60,166 bases of DNA from JAGPUQ01 sp947084925 (GCA_947084925.1 CAMTUJ010000029.1:1-60166), one strand, 5' to 3'. Positions 37,887-47,706 are shown, counted from the stretch's first letter. Notes: generated by a model from the letters alone, not told the origin. Made by a program: numbers and translations.

Positions 37887-38603
37887 TTAATGTTCAGCGA
37901 TTTGCCGGGCCATATCAAGCAGGACGGACACCGGGTCCGCTGCCCGGGTCACCGGCCGCCCCACCACCAGATAATTGCTGCCGGCCTGGATCGCCTGGAT
38001 CGGGGTCATGATCCGCGCCTGATCGTCGCCCGCCGCCGTCCCGTCGGCGGGCCGAATACCCGGTGTCACGCAGAGAAAATCCTGACCGAGCGCGCGGTGT
38101 ATCGCCCCCGCTTCGCGTGCCGAGCAAACCACACCGTCCATCCCACTGCGTTGCGCCAGCGCGGCGAGACGAAGAACCTGCTCTTCCAGCGGCCGATCGA
38201 ATCCAATCTCATCGAGATCCGCCTGATTCAGGCTGGTAAGGACGGAAACTGCCACCAGCAACAGCTGTCGCCCGTCCGCACGGCGGGACTCTGCCGCCGC
38301 CGCCATCATGGCGCCGCCGCCCGCGGCATGAACATTGGTCATCCAGACACCGAGATTGCCGGCGGCAGCGACTGCCTTGGCGACCGTGGAGGGAATATCG
38401 TGAAATTTCAGATCGAGGAAGACGTCGAAACCGGACGCCACCAAGCGCTGCACCAACTGTGGTCCAGCGGCGGTAAACAATTCCTTGCCGACCTTGAGAC
38501 GACAGAGTTCGGGGCCAACCTTGCGGACAAAGCGGAGCGCTGGTTCTGCTTCGGGGTAATCCAGAGCCACGATCAATCGCGACCCCTGCACACGCCGGGA
38601 CAT
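37887..38603 (-). CDS. pyrF: Orotidine 5'-phosphate decarboxylase
   Basis: This 238-residue TIM-barrel enzyme catalyses the last step of UMP synthesis. It has the catalytic Lys-x4-Asp-type segment DLKFHDIPSTV, the N-terminal LIVALDYPEAEPAL and the C-terminal phosphate-binding GSNYLVVGRPV. It follows lapA by 13 nt, ending the long supraoperon. In many gammaproteobacteria lapB lies between lapA and pyrF, but here it does not. Confidence 0.97.
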   Translation of the reverse strand: MSRRVQGSRLIVALDYPEAEPALRFVRKVGPELCRLKVGKELFTAAGPQLVQRLVASGFDVFLDLKFHDIPSTVAKAVAAAGNLGVWMTNVHAAGGGAMMAAAAESRRADGRQLLLVAVSVLTSLNQADLDEIGFDRPLEEQVLRLAALAQRSGMDGVVCSAREAGAIHRALGQDFLCVTPGIRPADGTAAGDDQARIMTPIQAIQAGSNYLVVGRPVTRAADPVSVLLDMARQIAEH

Positions 38604-38616
38604 CAGTCACCACCGA

Positions 38617-38889
38617 TCATTTGACGTCGATCTTGAGTCGCGCGACTTCCCGCTCAAGACGCCGAAGCCGCAGCTTCGCGGTACCCAGCGCTGGCAATGT
38701 CGCGAGCACGGCAGCCAGTACGCCGACAAAAAATGCCAGCGTCACCCAGATGGCCAACGGCAATTCCCCGACGGGAAAACCCAGCAACACCAGGGAAACG
38801 AGAGCACTGTTGTCCTGTGCGAACCAGACGCCGATGCCTGCTACCGGGAGCGCGAGCAACGCCCAGAGTAACGCCTTGATTCGGGGCAT
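38617..38889 (-). CDS. lapA: LapA-domain (DUF1049) inner-membrane protein
   Basis: This 90-residue LapA (YciS) family protein has two transmembrane helices (about residues 6-24 and 43-66) and a cytoplasmic basic coiled-coil tail (LRLRRLEREVARLKIDVK). In E. coli LapA works with LapB and FtsH in controlling LpxC turnover and lipopolysaccharide synthesis. The start is taken at ATG 38889, five bases after the ihfB stop; a TTG at 38898 is possible. The position after ihfB and before pyrF supports the name, although the partner gene lapB is missing here. Confidence 0.88.
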   Translation of the reverse strand: MPRIKALLWALLALPVAGIGVWFAQDNSALVSLVLLGFPVGELPLAIWVTLAFFVGVLAAVLATLPALGTAKLRLRRLEREVARLKIDVK

Positions 38890-38894
38890 ACGCG

Positions 38895-39191
38895 TCAACG
38901 CTCCAACGAAGCGTTGACGCGCTCACGGAGTTCCTTGCCTGGTTTGAAGTACGGAACCCATTTTCCCGGTAGTTCGACAGTGCCACCAGTCTTGGGATTG
39001 CGTCCCGAACGCGGCGCGCGGTAGTGCAGACAGAAACTGCCAAACCCCCGGATTTCTATGCGCCGATTGTTGATCAACGCACGCGCCATTTCTTCCATGA
39101 TCATTTTGACAGCCATTTCGACATCGCGGGGCGGCAGTTGGTCCTGCCGCGCAGCGATGCGTTCTATCAGATCAGATTTGGTCAATGGCAT
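38895..39191 (-). CDS. ihfB: Integration host factor subunit beta
   Basis: The 98-residue DNA-bending protein of the HU/IHF family has MTKSDLIERIA-type helix start, RIEIRGFGSF, and the arm segment RAPRSGRNPKTG. The position directly downstream of rpsA identifies the beta subunit. It acts with IhfA in nucleoid structure, replication and promoter looping. The spacer to rpsA is only 31 nt, so co-transcription is likely. Confidence 0.97.
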   Translation of the reverse strand: MPLTKSDLIERIAARQDQLPPRDVEMAVKMIMEEMARALINNRRIEIRGFGSFCLHYRAPRSGRNPKTGGTVELPGKWVPYFKPGKELRERVNASLER

Positions 39192-39222
39192 ACAACCACC
39201 GCGCGTTTTGCGTGCAATCCGA

Positions 39223-40905
39223 TCAGCGATCCGCGCCGTCCATTTGCGCCTTGATCAGGTCACCGATGGTCGTATTGGGCATGGCCTCGACGTCCTGGCG
39301 TTTGTGCGCTTTTACCGCAGCCCGCTCGTCGGTCGACTCTTTTGCCTTGATCGAGAGGTTGATGACACGATTTTTGCGATCGATATTGATGATCTGGGCT
39401 TCCACCTTGTCATCGACCCGCAGGGCGTTGCGGGCGTCCTCGACACGATCCCGACCGATTTCGGAGGCTTTCAACTGACCTTCGATGCCATCGCCAAGAT
39501 CAATGATGGCGCCCTTGGCATCCACCTCACGAACGGTACCGTTAACGATGGCGCCTTTGTCGTTGAGGGTAACGTAATTCGAAAATGGATCGTCCGCAAG
39601 CTGCTTGATGCCGAGCGAAATTCGCTCGCGCTCCGGATCCACGGCCAGAATCACAGTCTCGATCTCGTCGCCCTTGCGATAATTGCGTACCGCTTCCTCG
39701 CCGGGCTGGTTCCAGGAAATATCGGACAGGTGGACAAGTCCGTCGATACCACCTTCCAGGCCGATAAAGATCCCGAAGTCGGTGATCGACTTGATGGTGC
39801 CCTTGATGACATCGGTTTTGGAGTGGATCTTGCCGAACTCGTCCCAGGGATTGGGCAGGCATTGCTTCATGCCCAGTGAGATGCGGCGCCGCTCTTCGTC
39901 GATATCCAGCACCATGACTTCGATGCGGTCGCCGACCTGGACCACTTTCGAGGGATGGATGTTCTTGTTGGTCCAATCCATTTCAGAGACGTGCACGAGA
40001 CCTTCAACGCCGTCTTCCAGTTCGGCAAAGCAGCCGTAGTCGGTGAGATTGGTCACGGTCGCAGGCAGACGGGCATTGCGCGGGTAGCGCGCCACGATGT
40101 CGCTCCAGGGATCTTCACCCAGTTGCTTGAGACCGAGGGAAACGCGGTTGCGCTCGCGATCGAACTTGAGCACCTTGACATCGATCTCGTCGCCCACTTC
40201 GACGACTTCGCTCGGATGCTTGACGCGCTTCCAGGACATGTCGGTGATGTGCAGCAGACCGTCGATGCCGCCCAGATCGACAAAGGCGCCGTAATCGGTA
40301 AGGTTTTTGACCACACCCTTGCGGACCACGCCTTCCTCCAGGGTGCGCAGCAATTCTTCGCGCTCGACACTGTTGGCGGCTTCCATGACGGCGCGGCGCG
40401 AAACCACGACGTTATTGCGTTTCTGGTCGAGCTTGATGATCTTGAATTCAAGCGGCTTGTCTTCCAGGTGCGTGGTTTCGCGCACCGGCCGGACATCGAC
40501 GAGGGAGCCGGGCAGAAAGGCGCGCACGCCATCCAGGTCCACGGTAAAACCGCCCTTGACCTTGCCACTGATGATTCCGATTACCGCCTTGCTGTCGGCA
40601 AAGGCCTTTTCCAATACCATCCAGGATTCCGCGCGGCGGGCTTTCTCCCTCGACAACCGGGTAGCACCAAACCCGTCCTCGACTGCCTCCAGGGCCACCT
40701 GGACTTCATCGCCGATGGCAACCGTGGCGATACCGTTTTCGTCGAAAAACTGGCTCAGTGGAATGATGCCTTCGGACTTCAGTCCGGCATGGACCGTGAC
40801 CCAGTCCTTGTCCACATCGATCACGACACCGGTGACGATGGTGCCGGGCACCATGTCGACAGTTTTCAGGCTTTCTTCAAAGAGTTGGGAGAAACTTTCG
40901 CTCAT
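39223..40905 (-). CDS. rpsA: 30S ribosomal protein S1
   Basis: The 560-residue protein has six S1 OB-fold repeats, each recognisable by a G-x-V-x-x-x-T/D-x-G-x-F/V-V/I-x-L pattern such as GTIKSITDFGIFIGLEGGIDG and GVVKNLTDYGAFVDLGGIDG. The first two repeats bind the ribosome and the last four bind mRNA. The length equals the E. coli protein. It is preceded by a 138-nt leader downstream of cmk, where autogenous control is expected for this family. It is followed by ihfB. Confidence 0.98.
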   Translation of the reverse strand: MSESFSQLFEESLKTVDMVPGTIVTGVVIDVDKDWVTVHAGLKSEGIIPLSQFFDENGIATVAIGDEVQVALEAVEDGFGATRLSREKARRAESWMVLEKAFADSKAVIGIISGKVKGGFTVDLDGVRAFLPGSLVDVRPVRETTHLEDKPLEFKIIKLDQKRNNVVVSRRAVMEAANSVEREELLRTLEEGVVRKGVVKNLTDYGAFVDLGGIDGLLHITDMSWKRVKHPSEVVEVGDEIDVKVLKFDRERNRVSLGLKQLGEDPWSDIVARYPRNARLPATVTNLTDYGCFAELEDGVEGLVHVSEMDWTNKNIHPSKVVQVGDRIEVMVLDIDEERRRISLGMKQCLPNPWDEFGKIHSKTDVIKGTIKSITDFGIFIGLEGGIDGLVHLSDISWNQPGEEAVRNYRKGDEIETVILAVDPERERISLGIKQLADDPFSNYVTLNDKGAIVNGTVREVDAKGAIIDLGDGIEGQLKASEIGRDRVEDARNALRVDDKVEAQIINIDRKNRVINLSIKAKESTDERAAVKAHKRQDVEAMPNTTIGDLIKAQMDGADR

Positions 40906-41043
40906 TGCGTCTGATACTCATAGTGGTGCGCTTGCGCGCCAACCCGCTGCCAGCCCAGGGGTTGTCTGCTTGGTAAAGAGTCCGCGGCCCGGACTGGAAT
41001 CAATGCCGCGCACCCATCCTTAAAATCCACCGCGCGGGGGCTG

Positions 41044-41730
41044 CTACCGCAACCGCTCGCGCGCCAGCGCCAGAATCGCTTCGACGACTGCGTCGATGGT
41101 CATGGTGGTGGAATCCACCACAGTCGCATCCTCCGCCGGCCGCAACGGCGCCACCGGGCGGGTGCGATCCCGCTCGTCGCGCTCGCTGACCTGTGCGACA
41201 AGGTCGCGAAGGCTAGCAGTTTCCCCTTTGCCAATCAACTGGTTATAGCGTCTCCTGGCACGTTCGTCGGCGCTTGCCGTGAGGAACACCTTGAGCGTGG
41301 CGTCAGGAAATACCACGGTACCCATGTCCCGACCATCCGCAACCAGGCCCGGCGGGCGGGCAAAAGCCCGCTGCCGGCGCAGCAGCGCGGCACGAACCTC
41401 GGGGATGGTGGCGATCCGGGACGCCTGCGCGCCGATCTGCTCGCCACGCAGTAACCGCGTGACATCCTCGCCTTCCAGCGTAATGCAGGGTTCCGCATCG
41501 CCGGGCGCCATCCGGAACAGGATATCCATGTGCGCGGCCAGCACGGCCAGGCCATCGATATTGTCGAGCGTCACCTGGTGGCGCGCCGCTGCCACCGCGA
41601 GCAGCCGGTACAGAGCGCCGCTGTCGAGATAATGAAAGCCGAGCCGACGGGCCAGAATCACACTGACCGTCCCCTTGCCCGCCCCGCTCGGCCCGTCGAT
41701 GGTGATCACCGGCATCGCTGCATCCTTCAT
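41044..41730 (-). CDS. cmk: Cytidylate kinase
   Basis: The 228-residue CMP/dCMP kinase has P-loop DGPSGAGKGT, the YLDSGALYR segment, VADGRDMGTVVFPDA and the LID-like RARRRYNQL region. The ATG at 41730 overlaps the stop of the upstream tyrA-aroA gene as ATGA, with AGGTGG just upstream. An internal ATG at 41715 with AAGGA upstream is the alternative start. It is encoded before rpsA as in most gammaproteobacteria. Confidence 0.96.
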   Translation of the reverse strand: MKDAAMPVITIDGPSGAGKGTVSVILARRLGFHYLDSGALYRLLAVAAARHQVTLDNIDGLAVLAAHMDILFRMAPGDAEPCITLEGEDVTRLLRGEQIGAQASRIATIPEVRAALLRRQRAFARPPGLVADGRDMGTVVFPDATLKVFLTASADERARRRYNQLIGKGETASLRDLVAQVSERDERDRTRPVAPLRPAEDATVVDSTTMTIDAVVEAILALARERLR

Positions 41731-43967
41731 TCCGCCACCTCGACAATACCCAGCCCGACGCCGCTCGCCAGTCGCGGGAAACCGGGAAAGGAGGTCAGCA
41801 CATTATTGCAGTCGTGAATGACAACGGTTCCCGTCGCGCGCAGCGCGGCCATGGCAAAGGCCATGGCGATACGGTGATCGCCCCGGCTCTCGACGGTGCC
41901 CGCGCCGAGCGTACCGCCCAGGATGCGGATGCCGTCGGGTGTCGGTTGCGCGTCGATGCCCAGTGCGCTCAACCCGTCCGCCATCGCCTGAATGCGATCA
42001 CTCTCCTTGACCCGCAATTCCTCGGCGCCGGTCAGCACGGTGATGCCCTCGGCACAGGCGGCGGCGATGAACAGCGCGGGGAATTCGTCGATGGCATTGG
42101 CCACGAGATGCGGCGGTATGGCGATGCCCTTGAGCGGCGCGGCGCGCACCCGGATGTCCGCCACCGGCTCACCGCCAACTTCGCGCGCATTGAGCAGCGC
42201 GATATCGGCCCCCATGGCGCGCAGGATATGAATCACCCCGTCGCGGGTCGGGTTGACGCCCACCCCGCGCAGGGTGAGATCGGAACCGGGAGCAATGCTC
42301 GCGCCGACCAGAAAAAACGCGGCGGATGAAATATCGCCCGGCACCTGGAGATCGCAGGCCACCAGCTTGCCGCCGCCAGTCAGGCGGATGCGGCCCTCTT
42401 CACAGCGCACGGGATACTGAAAGCCGCGCAGCATGCGCTCGGTGTGGTCCCGGGTCGGCGCCGGTTCCAGCAGATCGGTTTCGCCCTCGGCGCACAGGCC
42501 GGCGAGCAACAGGCATGACTTCACTTGCGCGCTGGCGATGGGCAGATCGTAGCGAATTCCGCGCAGCGGATGACCACCGGCAATCGCGAGCGGCGGCGTA
42601 CCCGCGGCGGTCGCTGCGATCCGCGCGCCCATGCGCGCCAGAGGCTCGGTCACGCGCCGCATCGGGCGTCGCGACAGGGATTCGTCGCCGGCCAGGGTGA
42701 CAGCGAAGCCCTGCCCCGCCAGCAAGCCCGTCAGCAGGCGCATGGAAGTGCCGGAATTACCGAGATAAAGCGGCCCCGCCGGAGGTTTCAGCCCGGTCAT
42801 GCCAACGCCGTGGATCACCAGCGCGCCATGATCGGGACCCTCGATGACCACGCCCATGTCCCGGAATGCCTGGAGTGTCGCGAGGCTGTCTTCCCCTTCG
42901 AGAAAACCCTGCACCCGGGTCACGCCCTCGGCGAGCGCGCCCAGCATGATGGCGCGGTGGGAAATCGACTTGTCGCCCGGGACCCGGATATCGCCGGTCA
43001 AACTGCCGCCCGGGGCGACGCGGTAAGTGCTGCCTGTGGTGGGGATGCTCATATAGGGTTTGCTCTCCTGCATAACCTCGAAATGCCTGCGGGAAGCCTG
43101 GGCCCGGGTGAAAATCCCGGTGAGAAAGTCGCTGTCGCCGCTCGCAATCGCCGCACGCAAGGCGGCGAGCTGCGCCTCGAAGCGATCGAACACCGCCACC
43201 AACGCCTCGCGATTCGCCAACGCGATGTCGCGCCACATCACCGGGTCGCTGCCCGCGATGCGGGTGAAATCCCGAAATCCACCGGCGGCGTAGCGAAAGA
43301 TTTCCTGGCTGCGCGCCATTTCCGCCAACGTATCCACGAGACCGAACGCAAGCATATGCGGCAGGTGGCTGGTGGCGGCCAGCACCTGATCGTGGATCGC
43401 GGGGGTGAGTTCGCTGACCTGGGCGCCGACACCGGACCACAGGTTTCGCACCCGCTCCAGATGGACAGGGTCGGTCTCGAAGACCGGCGTCAGGATGACT
43501 TCGTGCCGCTCGTACAAATCGGCACGCGCCGCGCCGACGCCGCTTTTCTCGGACCCCGCGATGGGATGCCCGGGCACGAACTGCGGCGGCATGGCGCCGT
43601 AGACCCGTTGCGCCGCCGCCACCACGCTGCCCTTCACGCTCGCCACATCCGTCAGGGTCACGTCGCTGTCGGTGTGGCAGCGAATCTCCGCCAGGATGTC
43701 CGGCACGCTCTGGGTCGGCACACCGATCACCACCAGATCGCCGGCTCTCAGTTCGGACAAGGCCGCCGGCAGATGGGGTTCGATGCGGTCAACCACATGC
43801 AGGCGCACGGCGTCCGCCCGGGTGGTTTCACTGCGCGAATAGCCGATGACTTCACGACACAGCCCCCGGCGGCGCGCGGCCAGCGCCAGACTGCCACCCA
43901 TGAGGCCCAGCCCGACGATCAACAGGCGCCCGACTCCGACCTGGTGTTCGCTCACCTTCCGCGACAC
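41727..43967 (-). CDS. tyrA-aroA: Fused prephenate dehydrogenase / EPSP synthase (TyrA-AroA)
   Basis: The 746-residue bifunctional enzyme has residues about 10-300 as prephenate dehydrogenase (NAD motif GLGLMGGS at 19-26, GHPIAGSEKSG at 133-143, HLPH at 201-204), leading to 4-hydroxyphenylpyruvate for tyrosine. Residues about 312-746 are 3-phosphoshikimate 1-carboxyvinyltransferase, with PGDKSISHR at 330-338, LGNSGTSMRLL and RRPMRR, the glyphosate target. The same fusion is known from Pseudomonas, Acinetobacter and relatives. It sits directly between pheA (4-nt gap) and cmk (4-nt overlap). The hisC gene often found here is absent. Confidence 0.96.
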   Translation of the reverse strand: MSRKVSEHQVGVGRLLIVGLGLMGGSLALAARRRGLCREVIGYSRSETTRADAVRLHVVDRIEPHLPAALSELRAGDLVVIGVPTQSVPDILAEIRCHTDSDVTLTDVASVKGSVVAAAQRVYGAMPPQFVPGHPIAGSEKSGVGAARADLYERHEVILTPVFETDPVHLERVRNLWSGVGAQVSELTPAIHDQVLAATSHLPHMLAFGLVDTLAEMARSQEIFRYAAGGFRDFTRIAGSDPVMWRDIALANREALVAVFDRFEAQLAALRAAIASGDSDFLTGIFTRAQASRRHFEVMQESKPYMSIPTTGSTYRVAPGGSLTGDIRVPGDKSISHRAIMLGALAEGVTRVQGFLEGEDSLATLQAFRDMGVVIEGPDHGALVIHGVGMTGLKPPAGPLYLGNSGTSMRLLTGLLAGQGFAVTLAGDESLSRRPMRRVTEPLARMGARIAATAAGTPPLAIAGGHPLRGIRYDLPIASAQVKSCLLLAGLCAEGETDLLEPAPTRDHTERMLRGFQYPVRCEEGRIRLTGGGKLVACDLQVPGDISSAAFFLVGASIAPGSDLTLRGVGVNPTRDGVIHILRAMGADIALLNAREVGGEPVADIRVRAAPLKGIAIPPHLVANAIDEFPALFIAAACAEGITVLTGAEELRVKESDRIQAMADGLSALGIDAQPTPDGIRILGGTLGAGTVESRGDHRIAMAFAMAALRATGTVVIHDCNNVLTSFPGFPRLASGVGLGIVEVAE

Positions 43968-43971
43968 CGGT

Positions 43972-45072
43972 TCAGAGCACCGCGCGCGGGTATGACCCCA
44001 GCGGTCGCAGCTCGACTACCGTGGGACGGATTTCGTCGAGTGCCAGCCGCACCGCGGGATCGTCGCGATGGCCCGCGAAATCGATGAAGAAAACATAGCT
44101 CCATTTGCGACTCCGGGACGGCCGGGTCTCGATGCGGGTGAGATCGATACCGTGATTGCGAAACGGTTCCAGCAACCGGTAGAGCGCGCCGGGCTCGTTC
44201 TTGACCGACACCATGACCGAAGTCTTGTCATCACCGCTGGGCGGCACATCGCTGCGCCCGATGATCAAAAACCGCGTGGTGTTATCGGGTTCATCCTCGA
44301 TATTGCTGTGCAGGCGCGTGAGTCCATACAGGGATTCCGCCATGGCACCGGCGATGGCGGCGGAACTCCATTCACCCGCCACCCGCTTCGCGGCTTCGGC
44401 ATTGCTGTTGAGGGTCACGCGCTCGGCCTTGGGCAGATGGGCATCGAGCCACTTGCGGCATTGCGCCAACGACTGCGGATGCGAATAAACCCGCGTAATG
44501 TTGTCCGGCTTGGTGTTGGGACCGATGAGCAGATGCTGGTGAATCCGCAGTTCCACCTCGCCGCAAATCTGCAAGCTCGAATCGAGAAAACTGTCGAGGG
44601 TGTGATTGACCACGCCCTCCGTGGAGTTTTCCACCGGCACCACACCGTAGTCCGCGGCGCCGGCCGCGACTTCGCGAAACACTTCGTCGATGGCGGGCAA
44701 CGGCACCGCCACGGCGGAATGTCCGAAATGCTTGAGCGCCGCCGCCTGGGTGAAGGTGCCTTCCGGCCCGAGGAAAGCGACTTTTACGGGCTGCTCCAAC
44801 GCCAGACAGGCGGACATGATCTCGCGGAACAGCCGCGCCATCTCCTCAGCCGGCAAAGGCCCCGGATTGTTCTCCTTCACCGCGCGCAGAATCTGCGCTT
44901 CGCGTTCCGGCCGATAAAACTGGGTATCGCCGCTGTCGGCCTTGACCTTCGCCACCCCCTGCGCGCAGCGGGCACGGTCGCTCAACAGCGCCATGAGCTG
45001 CCGATCGATGGCGTCTATCTGTTCACGCAGACGCGCCAGCGCCGCCGCGCCGTTGTCCGATGACGACGTCAT
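43972..45072 (-). CDS. pheA: Bifunctional chorismate mutase / prephenate dehydratase
   Basis: The 366-residue P-protein has an AroQ chorismate mutase (residues 1-95), a prephenate dehydratase (about 97-275, starting KVAFLGPEGTFTQ and containing the catalytic TRF in DNTTRFLIIG) and a C-terminal ACT domain (about 285-366) whose RPSRSRKWSYVFFIDF segment mediates phenylalanine feedback. The start at 45072 has a perfect GGAGG six bases upstream inside the end of gyrA; the gyrA stop precedes the ATG by one base. The serC gene usually between gyrA and pheA is missing. Confidence 0.97.
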   Translation of the reverse strand: MTSSSDNGAAALARLREQIDAIDRQLMALLSDRARCAQGVAKVKADSGDTQFYRPEREAQILRAVKENNPGPLPAEEMARLFREIMSACLALEQPVKVAFLGPEGTFTQAAALKHFGHSAVAVPLPAIDEVFREVAAGAADYGVVPVENSTEGVVNHTLDSFLDSSLQICGEVELRIHQHLLIGPNTKPDNITRVYSHPQSLAQCRKWLDAHLPKAERVTLNSNAEAAKRVAGEWSSAAIAGAMAESLYGLTRLHSNIEDEPDNTTRFLIIGRSDVPPSGDDKTSVMVSVKNEPGALYRLLEPFRNHGIDLTRIETRPSRSRKWSYVFFIDFAGHRDDPAVRLALDEIRPTVVELRPLGSYPRAVL

Positions 45073-45073
45073 C

Positions 45074-47635
45074 TCAGGCCTCCACTTCGCTTCCGTGATC
45101 GCTGCCGTCGTCGCTGACGACCGCAATTCCCACCAGGGTTTCGTTGTCGCGCACCCGGATCAGACGCACGCCCTGGGTGTTGCGACTGAGCACGGAAATT
45201 TCGTCCACGCGGGTTCGCACCAGGGTACCCTGATCGGAAATCAGCATGATTTCATCGCCGTCGGCGACCTGCACGGCACCCACCACGGGGCCGTTGCGCG
45301 TCGAGGTCTGCATCGCAATCACGCCCTGCCCACCCCGGTTGTGGACCGGGAACTCGTCGGGCTCGGTGCGCTTGCCATAACCATTGGCACTCACCGCAAG
45401 CACCCGTTGCCCCGCCTGCGGAATGATCAGGGAGATCATGCGCTCACCTTCGGGCAGCCGCATCCCGCGCACGCCGCGCGCGGTGCGTCCCATGGGCCGC
45501 ACATCGGCTTCATTGAAACGCACCGCTTTGCCGGAGCTGGCAAACAGCATCACATCCTGGTCGCCGCGGGTGATCGCGGTGCCGACCAGGCTGTCACCCG
45601 GATCCAGATCCAGCGCGCGCAACCCGACGCTGCGCGGCCGTGAAAACTCCGTCAGCACCACTTTCTTGATGATGCCGGCGGCGGTCGCCATCAGCACGAA
45701 GCGATCTTCGCGATATTCGCTGACGGGCAGAATGGCCGTCACGCGTTCGTCCTGCTCAAGCGGCAGCAGGTTCACCAGTGGTCGGCCCCGCGCGCCGCGA
45801 CCGGCGAGCGGGATCTGGTAGGTTTTCAGCCAGTACACCTTGCCGGCACTGGTGAAACACAGAATGGTCGCATGGGTGCTCGCCACCAGCAGGCGCTCGA
45901 CAAAATCCTCTTCCTTGACCGCTGTCGCCGATCGTCCGGTACCGCCGCGCCGCTGCGCCTGATAGTCCACCAGGGGCTGACTCTTGGCGTAGCCGGCGTG
46001 GGAAATGGTCACCACGCGGTCCTCTTCCGGAATCAGATCCTCGATCGTGAGATCGAGCTGCGAGGCGACGATTTCGGTGCGCCGCGCGTCGCCGAAATCT
46101 TTTTCGATGGCCAGCATTTCGTCGCGGATGACCGTTTTCAGGCGCTCCGGGTCGCCGAGAATGTCGAGGTAATCGCGGATCTCGTCCAGCTTCTCCCGGT
46201 ATTCCTCCAGCAGCTTGGCATGTTCCATTCCGGTCAGGCGATGCAGGCGCAATTCCAGGATCGCGCGCGCCTGGGGTTCCGACAGGTGATAGCCGTCCGG
46301 GTGCAATCCGCACCGCGGATCGACGCCGTCGGGCAGGCTGGCGTCGTGACCCGCCACGGTCAGAAACGGCATCACCGCCGCCGCGTCCCACGCCCGGGCG
46401 ATCAGGGCCTCGCGCGCTTCGGCGGCGCTGGGCGACGCCTTGATCAACTCGATGACCGCATCGATATTGGCAATCGCCACCGCCAGACCTTCCAGCACAT
46501 GACCGCGTTCGCGGGCCTGCCGGAGCAGAAACATCGTGCGCCGCGTGACCACTTCGCGGCGGTGCCGGATAAAGGCTTCGATGAGCTGCTTCAGGTTCAG
46601 GATTTTCGGCTGGCCATCGACCAGGGCGACGATATTGATCCCGAACACGGTTTCGAGCTGGGTCTGGGCATAGAGCTGGTTCAGCAGCACTTCGCCGGAC
46701 TCGCCGCGCCTGAGCTCGACCACCACGCGCAACCCGTCTTTGTCCGACTCGTCGCGCAGCTCAGAAATGCCTTCGATTTTCTTTTCCTTCACCAGCTCGG
46801 CGATTTTTTCGATGAGCCGGGTTTTCTGGAGTTGATAAGGTATTTCGGTGATCACGATGCGGTCGCGATCGCCCTTTTCCATGGGCTCCACATGCGCCCG
46901 GCCCCGCACCAGAATGCGGCCGCGCCCCGTGCGATAGGCTTCGACGATCCCGGCACGCCCGTTGATGATGCCGGCCGTGGGAAAGTCGGGCCCCGGCACG
47001 ATTTCGATCAGCTCATCCACGCTCAACTCGGGATTGTCGAGCAGCGCGATGCAGGCCTTGATGACCTCCGACAGATTGTGCGGCGGGATATTGGTGGCCA
47101 TGCCGACCGCGATCCCGGACGAGCCGTTCACCAGCAGGTTGGGCACCCGGGTCGGCAGCACCGTGGGGATCTGCTCGGTCTCGTCATAGTTGGGCGCGAA
47201 ATCGACCGTTTCGCTGTCGAGATCGGCCAGCAGTGCATGGGCGATGCGTGCCATGCGAATTTCGGTGTAGCGCATCGCCGCCGGCGCATCGCCGTCGATG
47301 GAACCAAAGTTGCCCTGGCCGTCCACCAGCGGGTAACGTAGCGAGAACGATTGCGCCATGCGCACGATGGTGTCGTAGACCGCGGAATCGCCGTGGGGAT
47401 GGTATTTACCGATGACGTCGCCGACCACCCGTGCCGATTTCTTGTAGGCCCGGTTCCAGTCGTTGTTGAGCTCGCTCATGGCGAACAGCACGCGCCGATG
47501 GACCGGTTTCAACCCGTCGCGCACATCGGGGAGCGCCCGCCCGACGATGACGCTCATGGCGTAGTCCAGATAGGACCGGCGCAGCTCGTCTTCGATGTTT
47601 ACCGGAAAGATTTCTCTGGCGATCGACTCACTCAT
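45074..47635 (-). CDS. gyrA: DNA gyrase subunit A
   Basis: The 853-residue type II topoisomerase subunit has the active-site Tyr123 in AMRYTE. The quinolone-resistance-determining positions are Ser84 and Asp88 (HGDSAVYD), the wild-type susceptible residues. The C-terminal beta-pinwheel starts near QRRGGTG, a GyrA-box with Thr in place of the usual Lys. The tail is short and mildly acidic. It heads the aromatic-amino-acid supraoperon on the - strand and is divergent from mtaD. Confidence 0.98.
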   Translation of the reverse strand: MSESIAREIFPVNIEDELRRSYLDYAMSVIVGRALPDVRDGLKPVHRRVLFAMSELNNDWNRAYKKSARVVGDVIGKYHPHGDSAVYDTIVRMAQSFSLRYPLVDGQGNFGSIDGDAPAAMRYTEIRMARIAHALLADLDSETVDFAPNYDETEQIPTVLPTRVPNLLVNGSSGIAVGMATNIPPHNLSEVIKACIALLDNPELSVDELIEIVPGPDFPTAGIINGRAGIVEAYRTGRGRILVRGRAHVEPMEKGDRDRIVITEIPYQLQKTRLIEKIAELVKEKKIEGISELRDESDKDGLRVVVELRRGESGEVLLNQLYAQTQLETVFGINIVALVDGQPKILNLKQLIEAFIRHRREVVTRRTMFLLRQARERGHVLEGLAVAIANIDAVIELIKASPSAAEAREALIARAWDAAAVMPFLTVAGHDASLPDGVDPRCGLHPDGYHLSEPQARAILELRLHRLTGMEHAKLLEEYREKLDEIRDYLDILGDPERLKTVIRDEMLAIEKDFGDARRTEIVASQLDLTIEDLIPEEDRVVTISHAGYAKSQPLVDYQAQRRGGTGRSATAVKEEDFVERLLVASTHATILCFTSAGKVYWLKTYQIPLAGRGARGRPLVNLLPLEQDERVTAILPVSEYREDRFVLMATAAGIIKKVVLTEFSRPRSVGLRALDLDPGDSLVGTAITRGDQDVMLFASSGKAVRFNEADVRPMGRTARGVRGMRLPEGERMISLIIPQAGQRVLAVSANGYGKRTEPDEFPVHNRGGQGVIAMQTSTRNGPVVGAVQVADGDEIMLISDQGTLVRTRVDEISVLSRNTQGVRLIRVRDNETLVGIAVVSDDGSDHGSEVEA

Positions 47636-47706
47636 CTCGCGTCACTTCTCAGACAATCGTTGCCGGTACCGGCAGGCTCGACCCGCGGTCGCAGGCGTTC
47701 AAAAAA

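Noticed and set aside
45872..47341. A 489-codon open frame on the + strand
   Set aside because: It is antisense to gyrA, whose motifs are unmistakable.
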